10,678 nucleotides of DNA from contig DNJM01000041.1 of NCBI GenBank assembly GCA_003489085.1, positions 453 to 11,130 on the forward strand. Reading direction: 5' to 3'. Shown here piece by piece: positions 5,313 to 10,678 of this stretch. The stretch is from Lachnospiraceae bacterium. GTDB lineage: Bacteria > Bacillota > Clostridia > Lachnospirales > Lachnospiraceae. Position numbers and translations under genes: made by a program. A model generated the notes under the pieces. It was not told where the DNA came from and did not search any database. It saw nothing but the letters and a program-made list of their open reading frames with translations. Position 1 is the stretch's first letter. Every line of letters begins with the position of its first letter.

Positions 5313-6191
5313 ATGACAGATTATATTGTAAGAGCAACGGCAGCGGAGGGACAGATTCGGGCTTTTGCGGCAACGACAAGGGAGCTGGTGGAGACGGCCA
5401 GAAGTCATCATAATACCAGTCCGGTAGCGACAGCAGCACTGGGACGGCTTCTGACAGCCGGAAGTATGATGGGAAGCATGATGAAGAATGACAGTGATGT
5501 ACTGACTCTGCAGATTCAGAGTGATGGCCCGATTGGCGGAATTACGGTCACAGCAGACAGTAAAGGGGATGTCAAAGGATATGTGAATCATCCGGAGGTT
5601 ATTCTTCCGGCAAATGCAAAAGGGAAGCTGGATGTAGCCGGAGCAGTTGGAATCGGTATCCTGAATGTCATTAAAGATATGGGATTGAAAGAGCCATATG
5701 CAGGTCAGACCATTCTGCAGACCAGTGAGATTGCTGAAGACCTGACATATTACTTTGCGACTTCGGAGCAGATCCCATCATCTGTGGGGTTGGGCGTGCT
5801 GATGAATAAGGACAATACGGTAAGGCAGGCAGGTGGATTCATCGTCCAGGTAATGCCGTTTGTAGAAGAAAAGGTGGTGGCACATCTCGAAGAAAATATC
5901 GGAAAGATTGACTCTGTTACGAAAATGCTGGATAAGGGAATGACGCCGGAACAGACTCTGGAGACAGTACTGGAGGGACTTCCCGTAGAGATTACGGATA
6001 CGCTGCCGACCAGGTTCTACTGCAACTGCTCGAAAGAGCGGGTAGAAAAGGCTATCATCAGTGTCGGAAAGAAGGAAATTCAGAGCATGATTGATGAAGG
6101 GAAGGAGATCGAAGTGCATTGCCATTTCTGTAATACCAGCTATTCATTTTCTGTAGAAGAGCTGAAGGATATCCAGAGGAAGAGCAGATAG
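5313..6191 (+). CDS. hslO: Hsp33 redox-regulated molecular chaperone
   Basis: A 292-aa cytoplasmic holdase that is switched on by oxidation. The N-terminal domain opens with TDYIVRATAAEGQIRAFAAT and continues through a region rich in Gly and Met (GSMMGSMMKND) typical of the family. The zinc-binding redox switch is complete: C237-N-C239 and C270-H-F-C273, the CxC...CxxC pattern that holds Zn2+ when reduced and forms two disulfides under oxidative stress. I start at the ATG at 5313, where family proteins begin and AAGGAG sits at 5297-5302. An in-frame ATG at 5289 overlaps the methyltransferase stop (TAATG) and would add eight basic residues; translational coupling through it is possible. Co-transcribed with nadE downstream. 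Confidence 0.95.
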   Translation: MTDYIVRATAAEGQIRAFAATTRELVETARSHHNTSPVATAALGRLLTAGSMMGSMMKNDSDVLTLQIQSDGPIGGITVTADSKGDVKGYVNHPEVILPANAKGKLDVAGAVGIGILNVIKDMGLKEPYAGQTILQTSEIAEDLTYYFATSEQIPSSVGLGVLMNKDNTVRQAGGFIVQVMPFVEEKVVAHLEENIGKIDSVTKMLDKGMTPEQTLETVLEGLPVEITDTLPTRFYCNCSKERVEKAIISVGKKEIQSMIDEGKEIEVHCHFCNTSYSFSVEELKDIQRKSR

Positions 6192-6225
6192 CAGCAGGAA
6201 AACGGAAAGAAAGAGGGGAAATGAT

Positions 6226-8133
6226 ATGAAGCATGGATTTGTAAAGGTAGCGGCGGCTACACCGGATATTAAGGTGGCAGATATCGCTTTTAATACACAG
6301 CAGATTAAAAAGGCGATGCAGAAAGCGGATGAAAACAGAGCCAAGGTTGTTGTATTTCCGGAGCTGGTGGTGACCGGCTATACATGCAGTGATCTATTTA
6401 AGCAGAATCTGCTGATCCGGAGAAGCAGAGAGGCACTGCATGAGCTGGCAGAGTTTACCAGCGGGCTGGATGCTTTGTTCTTCATCGGAGCACCGGTGGA
6501 AGTGGATAATAAGCTGTATAATACGGCTGTGGCATTGAATCATGGTGAAATTCTGGGAATAGTGACGAAAACATTTCTGCCGAATTATGCGGAATTTTAT
6601 GATATGCGGCAGTTTCAACAGGGACCGAAGGAAGCCAAATGGATTCTTTTTGACGGAAAGAGAATTCCATTTGGTCCGAATATTCTGTTTCAGGCTGCAT
6701 CCATGGAGCAGCTGATCGTATCGGCAGAGATTTGTGAGGATGTCTGGTCTTCGGTTCCGCCGAGTATCCTGGCAGCTATGGCGGGAGCGACAGTGATCGT
6801 CAATTGTTCTGCCAGCAATGAGACAGTAGGGAAAGCTAAAGTGCGGAGAAATCTGATCTGTTCCCATACGAAACGGCTGCTGGCGGGATATGTCTATGCC
6901 AGCGCAGGAGAAGGGGAATCCACGACAGATCTGGTGTTCAGCGGTCATAATATGATTGTGGAGGATGGAGAACTCCTGAAGGAATCGGAACGATTTAAAA
7001 ATGAAATTATTTACAGCGAAATAGATATCTTTCGGCTGATCAGTGAGCGAAGAAAGAATACGACTTTTCAGATCACAGAAAAGGAAGTTCTGAAGGTTCC
7101 ATTTCGGATTCACAGGGAAGAGACTGTTTTGACACGGAATTTTTCCCGGAATCCATTTCTGCCGGAGGATCCAAAGGAACTAGAGGAGAGTCTGGATGAG
7201 ATCTTTATGATTCAGTCCATGGGCTTGAAGAAGCGGCTTCGGCATACCGGAACGAAGACGGCAGTTGTGGGTATTTCCGGCGGACTGGACTCGACACTGG
7301 CATTGCTGGTGACGGCAAAGGCATTTGATATGCTGGGAATGGACCGCAGTCAGATCAAGGCTGTGACAATGCCATGCTTTGGCACGACGGACCGTACGTA
7401 TCAGAATGCCTGCACCATGTCCAGAAGGCTTGGCGCCACACTTCTGGAGATACCGATCGGAAATGCTGTAAAGCAGCATTTTGAAGATATCGGGCATGAT
7501 GAACAGGTGCATGATGTGACCTATGAAAATGCACAGGCGAGAGAGCGGACACAGGTGCTGATGGATCTGGCGAACCAGGATAATGGTATGGTAATCGGAA
7601 CGGGAGATATGTCAGAGCTGGCATTGGGCTGGGCAACCTATAATGGGGATCATATGTCCATGTATGGGGTCAATGCTTCTGTTCCGAAGACACAGGTGCG
7701 GTATCTGGTGAAATATTATGCAGAGCACTGTGAGGATGTGAAGCTGAAAGAAATTCTGATGGATGTACTGGATACACCGGTGAGTCCGGAGCTTCTGCCT
7801 CCGGAGGAGGGCGCAATTGCGCAGAAAACAGAGGATCTGGTCGGCCCGTATGAGCTGCATGATTTCTTTCTATATTATATGCTGCACTTTGGGTATGAAC
7901 CGGATAAGATCTTCCGGATTGCAGCGTATACCTTTGATGGTACCTATGACAAGAAGACGATTCTGAAATGGCTTCGGAAGTTTTTATGGCGGTTCTTTTC
8001 GCAGCAGTTTAAGCGCTCTTGTGTACCGGATGGACCTAAAGTGGGAGAGATCAGTCTTTCTCCAAGAGGGGACCTGAAGATGCCAAGTGACGCAGCAGCG
8101 GCAGCCTGGATTGAAAGCCTGGAACAGCTATAG
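6226..8133 (+). CDS. nadE: Glutamine-dependent NAD+ synthetase
   Basis: A 635-aa two-domain enzyme that makes NAD+ from nicotinic acid adenine dinucleotide, ATP and glutamine in the cytoplasm. Residues about 5-275 are a nitrilase-type glutaminase domain with the full triad: E46 (VVFPEL), K115 (GIVTKTFLPN) and C170 (SAEICEDVW). Residues about 325-625 are the ATP-pyrophosphatase synthetase domain with the P-loop SGGLDS at 351-356 and GTGDMSELALGWATYNGDH further on. The length and layout match the long bacterial type (as in Mycobacterium, about 680 aa) in which ammonia passes through an internal tunnel. The ATG at 6226 has GAGGGG upstream. The glutaminase domain frees the cell from needing ammonia for this step. 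Confidence 0.97.
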   Translation: MKHGFVKVAAATPDIKVADIAFNTQQIKKAMQKADENRAKVVVFPELVVTGYTCSDLFKQNLLIRRSREALHELAEFTSGLDALFFIGAPVEVDNKLYNTAVALNHGEILGIVTKTFLPNYAEFYDMRQFQQGPKEAKWILFDGKRIPFGPNILFQAASMEQLIVSAEICEDVWSSVPPSILAAMAGATVIVNCSASNETVGKAKVRRNLICSHTKRLLAGYVYASAGEGESTTDLVFSGHNMIVEDGELLKESERFKNEIIYSEIDIFRLISERRKNTTFQITEKEVLKVPFRIHREETVLTRNFSRNPFLPEDPKELEESLDEIFMIQSMGLKKRLRHTGTKTAVVGISGGLDSTLALLVTAKAFDMLGMDRSQIKAVTMPCFGTTDRTYQNACTMSRRLGATLLEIPIGNAVKQHFEDIGHDEQVHDVTYENAQARERTQVLMDLANQDNGMVIGTGDMSELALGWATYNGDHMSMYGVNASVPKTQVRYLVKYYAEHCEDVKLKEILMDVLDTPVSPELLPPEEGAIAQKTEDLVGPYELHDFFLYYMLHFGYEPDKIFRIAAYTFDGTYDKKTILKWLRKFLWRFFSQQFKRSCVPDGPKVGEISLSPRGDLKMPSDAAAAAWIESLEQL

Positions 8134-8160
8134 CAGCAGAAAAGAAAAGGAGGAGCAGAT

Positions 8161-8739
8161 ATGGCAGCATTGGGAGGAATTTTTGCAGGAATAATTGGAG
8201 TCATTATTGTATTGATCATCGTACTTTTGATTGCAGTCATGACGATGTATAATGGTTTGGTGAAAGCACGGCTGAATTGTGAAGAAGCATTTTCTACGAT
8301 GGATGTATATATGAAGAAACGATTTGATCTGATTCCTAATCTGGTAGAAACGGTAAAGGGCTATGCAAAGCATGAGGCAGAGACACTGATTAAGGTGACT
8401 GCGGTCAGAAATGCCGGTCATTCTTCGATGGATATGCAGAGTATGGCAGAAAATGAGAAGCAGGCGGCCGGAGCGATTCAGCAGATATTTGCGTTGTCCG
8501 AGCAATATCCGGATCTGAAAGCGAACAATAACTTTCAGGAGCTGATGGCACAGATGCGGAAGATTGAAGAGGACATTGCACAGTCCAGAAAATACTATAA
8601 CGCCGTGGTGAAACAGTATAATACAAAGATCCAGAGCGTACCGAGCAATCTGATTGCAGGTATGTTCCGATTTGATAAAAAAGAGATGTTTGAGGTGGAA
8701 GATGCAGCAGAGCGAAAGAATGTAAAAATTTCTTTCTAG
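8161..8739 (+). CDS. lemA: LemA-family membrane protein
   Basis: A 192-aa protein with one N-terminal membrane helix (about residues 7-28, nearly all Ile/Val/Leu/Gly) followed by a helical domain. Family marks are KKRFDLIPNLVETVKGYAKHE (52-72), YPDLKANNNFQELM, and the closing SRKYYNAVVKQYNTKIQSVPSN pattern ending in a Phe-rich tail. LemA proteins form a four-helix bundle held at the membrane; their molecular job is not settled. GGAGG lies seven to eight bases before the ATG at 8161. The next gene encodes DUF2207, a pairing often seen with lemA, which suggests that the two proteins work together at the membrane. Confidence 0.93.
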   Translation: MAALGGIFAGIIGVIIVLIIVLLIAVMTMYNGLVKARLNCEEAFSTMDVYMKKRFDLIPNLVETVKGYAKHEAETLIKVTAVRNAGHSSMDMQSMAENEKQAAGAIQQIFALSEQYPDLKANNNFQELMAQMRKIEEDIAQSRKYYNAVVKQYNTKIQSVPSNLIAGMFRFDKKEMFEVEDAAERKNVKISF

Positions 8740-8751
8740 GAGGCACACAGT

Positions 8752-10678
8752 ATGAAAAAGAAAATGCAACAACGGATTCTCCTGGCGGTATTGCTGTTTG
8801 CCTTTATTGCAGGAGGCTTTTCCGGACTTTTCGGAAATATTCCGGGAGTGATTTCGGAGGCAGATGCGGTAGGAGAAGGGTACAGCATTACACGGTTTTC
8901 AGTAGATGCAGTAGTGCATGAGGATGCAACGCTGGATATCACCGAACAGATTCAGGTATATTTTACAGAACCCAGACATGGTATTTACCGTGACATTCCG
9001 CTTCGATTGAAGGTAAACCGGGAAGTGGACGGGAAAGTCAAATCCTTTCTGTACCGGGTAAAGGTATCGGACGTACAGGTGGAAGGAGCCAGGTATGAGC
9101 TGGAGAACGAAGGCAGCTGCCGCCGGATCATTCTGGGGGATGAAAATCAGATCGTGTCCGGAGATCAGATCTATACGATCCGCTATCGGCTGGATATGGG
9201 AGATGACAGAATCAGTGAGTACGATGAATTATTTTATAACCTGATTGGTGATGGCTGGTCTGTACCGACGGATACTGTCAATTTTTCTGTGACATTTGAA
9301 AAGGAAGCGGATATTTCGGATGCACATATATATGTAGGCGCTTTCGGTGAAAAGGAAGAGGGAAGAGCAGAGGTATCTATTTCCGGAAACAGAATAGAAG
9401 GCACTGTTGCAGAAGGACTTCGGCCGAATGAAGCTGTTTCTGTATTTCTGCGTCTGCCGGAAGGGTATTTTGCAGGTACCAGAACGGAAAGCCCGCTTCC
9501 GGCAGCAATATTGGCAGGGATCCTTTTTCTGTTGACGGTATATAGCGTCATCCGGTATTTTAGGAAGCGCCAGAAAAGACAGGCAGTAGAGACCGTAGAA
9601 TTCTATCCGCCGGAGGGGCTGAGCAGTGCAGAAGTGGGATATATTATTGATAATCGTGCCGATCAGAAGGATATTATTTCACTGTTGTTCTGGCTGGCGC
9701 ATAATGGCTATCTGACGATCAGCGGTGATAAAACAGAAAAGGGAAAAAAGGAAGAGGAATTCATACTGCATAAGCAGAAAGATATTTCTTCTGAGCTCCC
9801 GATGCATATACAGATCTTCTTTAATGGATTGTTTCGGAAAAAGGATGATTTACGGCTTAAGAAGGTCAATAAGCATACCGCAGAGGCGGTAGCGGATGCG
9901 CAGAAGGCTTTGCCGTCGTATTTTATCGGGAAACGCAAGCTGAGTAATGGAAAAGTAATGGCAGTCAGCCTGGTTCTGTGTCTGCTGGCAGCCGTTTTGA
10001 CCGGTGCAGGCATCGGAGCGGCCTGTGCATTTTTATCAGAAGGAAGCTATATTCTGATGACAACGATAATGATTGTTCTGGGAATCTTTTCCGTTCTGCT
10101 GGCTTCTATTGCAGAAAATGGCGCCTTTACCAGAAGGAGAACGAGAGTGGCAGCAAAAGCAGTCATGTTGATTCTTGTCGGCGCAGGCTGTGCGGCCGGA
10201 ATGGTGTCGGCACTCTATGCATGGCTCGTGCCCGTTTTCTGTCTGTGTGGGACGATTTCGATCTGGACAGCGGCGGCAACGCAGGCACCGACAGACTATA
10301 AGATTGATGTAACCGGGAAGCTGCTCGGCTTTCGGAGGTTTATTGAGACGGCGGAGTTGGAGCGGCTGGAGCTTCTGGTAGAAGAAGACCCGGATTATTT
10401 TTATGATGTACTGCCGTATGCTTATGTATTCGGGCTTACAGATACCTGGGCAAAGAAATTCGAGACGATTGCGCTGGAACCGCCACAGTGGTGGGAGGGT
10501 AACGGCATGATGCATCCATATATGATGCGGTACTTCATACATAATATGCAGCACTGTGCGGATCAGTTCGGTACGCAGGTATATAAGGCAATAGAACCAT
10601 CGAAGGGCACTTATACAAGCAGCGGTGGCGGTGGATATTCCGGCGGTGGTTTTGGCGGCGGGGGCGGCAGCTCCTGGT
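8752..10678 (+). CDS. DUF2207 (YciQ-like) membrane protein, C-terminus cut by window edge
   Basis: An open frame of 642 codons starting at ATG 8752, with AGGAGG at 8738-8743 overlapping the lemA stop, continues past the window end. Residues 1-40 look like a signal peptide (KKK start, hydrophobic core, possible cleavage after SEADA). Residues about 45-245 form an exported beta-rich domain containing the conserved RHGIYRDIPL. Membrane helices lie near 248-268, then about 402-424, 433-453, 466-486 and 488-506. Between them sits a cytoplasmic part opening PPEGLSSAEVGYIID. After the helices comes the LLGFRRFIETAELERL... LPYAYVFGLTDTWAKKFE region typical of the family. From residue 624 it is a Gly/Ser tail (GGGG, GGGFGGGGG, ending SSW), also typical, so only a few residues are probably missing. 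Function unknown. Confidence 0.92.
   Translation, partial: MKKKMQQRILLAVLLFAFIAGGFSGLFGNIPGVISEADAVGEGYSITRFSVDAVVHEDATLDITEQIQVYFTEPRHGIYRDIPLRLKVNREVDGKVKSFLYRVKVSDVQVEGARYELENEGSCRRIILGDENQIVSGDQIYTIRYRLDMGDDRISEYDELFYNLIGDGWSVPTDTVNFSVTFEKEADISDAHIYVGAFGEKEEGRAEVSISGNRIEGTVAEGLRPNEAVSVFLRLPEGYFAGTRTESPLPAAILAGILFLLTVYSVIRYFRKRQKRQAVETVEFYPPEGLSSAEVGYIIDNRADQKDIISLLFWLAHNGYLTISGDKTEKGKKEEEFILHKQKDISSELPMHIQIFFNGLFRKKDDLRLKKVNKHTAEAVADAQKALPSYFIGKRKLSNGKVMAVSLVLCLLAAVLTGAGIGAACAFLSEGSYILMTTIMIVLGIFSVLLASIAENGAFTRRRTRVAAKAVMLILVGAGCAAGMVSALYAWLVPVFCLCGTISIWTAAATQAPTDYKIDVTGKLLGFRRFIETAELERLELLVEEDPDYFYDVLPYAYVFGLTDTWAKKFETIALEPPQWWEGNGMMHPYMMRYFIHNMQHCADQFGTQVYKAIEPSKGTYTSSGGGGYSGGGFGGGGGSSW

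Noticed and set aside
8128..8772. 214-codon minus-strand open frame opposite lemA
   Set aside because: Rich in Cys, His and Ile as expected from the reverse of a helical coding region; lemA on the plus strand has clear motifs and a ribosome site.

Overview
The window looks like ordinary chromosome from a low-to-mid GC Gram-positive anaerobe, most likely a clostridial Lachnospiraceae relative (Blautia/Dorea/Ruminococcus-like). The basis is strong GGAGG-type ribosome sites, the style of the IlvN, MgtE, Hsp33, NadE and LemA proteins, and the tight short-spaced operon on the plus strand. This is inference from reading; the genus cannot be fixed. There is no sign of phage, insertion sequence, CRISPR, tRNA or rRNA.

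Region 1 (1-1914, plus strand) is branched-chain amino acid synthesis. It holds the last 66 codons of the acetolactate synthase large subunit (ilvB), the regulatory subunit ilvN, and a branched-chain aminotransferase (ilvE). ilvE has its own near-consensus promoter in the 94-base gap after ilvN, with a 12-base perfect palindrome touching its -35 box. The region closes at a bidirectional hairpin terminator.

Region 2 (1916-3518, minus strand) is a convergent mgtE magnesium transporter gene. Its unusually long leader (about 230 nt) starts at a near-consensus promoter and contains an intrinsic terminator well before the start codon, which is the layout of a transcription attenuator or riboswitch. 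Short stretches resemble the 3' part of the M-box (Mg2+) riboswitch, but the full M-box cannot be traced. A small upstream reading frame with a good Shine-Dalgarno overlaps the mgtE start.

Region 3 (3529-10678, plus strand) begins at an extended -10 promoter divergent from mgtE, preceded by three 12-base near-repeats. Seven genes follow with no terminator visible between them: a GNAT acetyltransferase, an unrecognised 90-aa protein, a YqeM-like SAM methyltransferase starting at TTG, the redox-regulated chaperone Hsp33 (hslO), glutamine-dependent NAD+ synthetase (nadE), a LemA-family membrane protein and a DUF2207 (YciQ-like) membrane protein that runs off the window edge in its glycine-rich tail.

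I found no convincing new multi-gene system. The parts most worth a second look are regulatory: the mgtE leader, the divergent control region, and the ilvE promoter palindrome.
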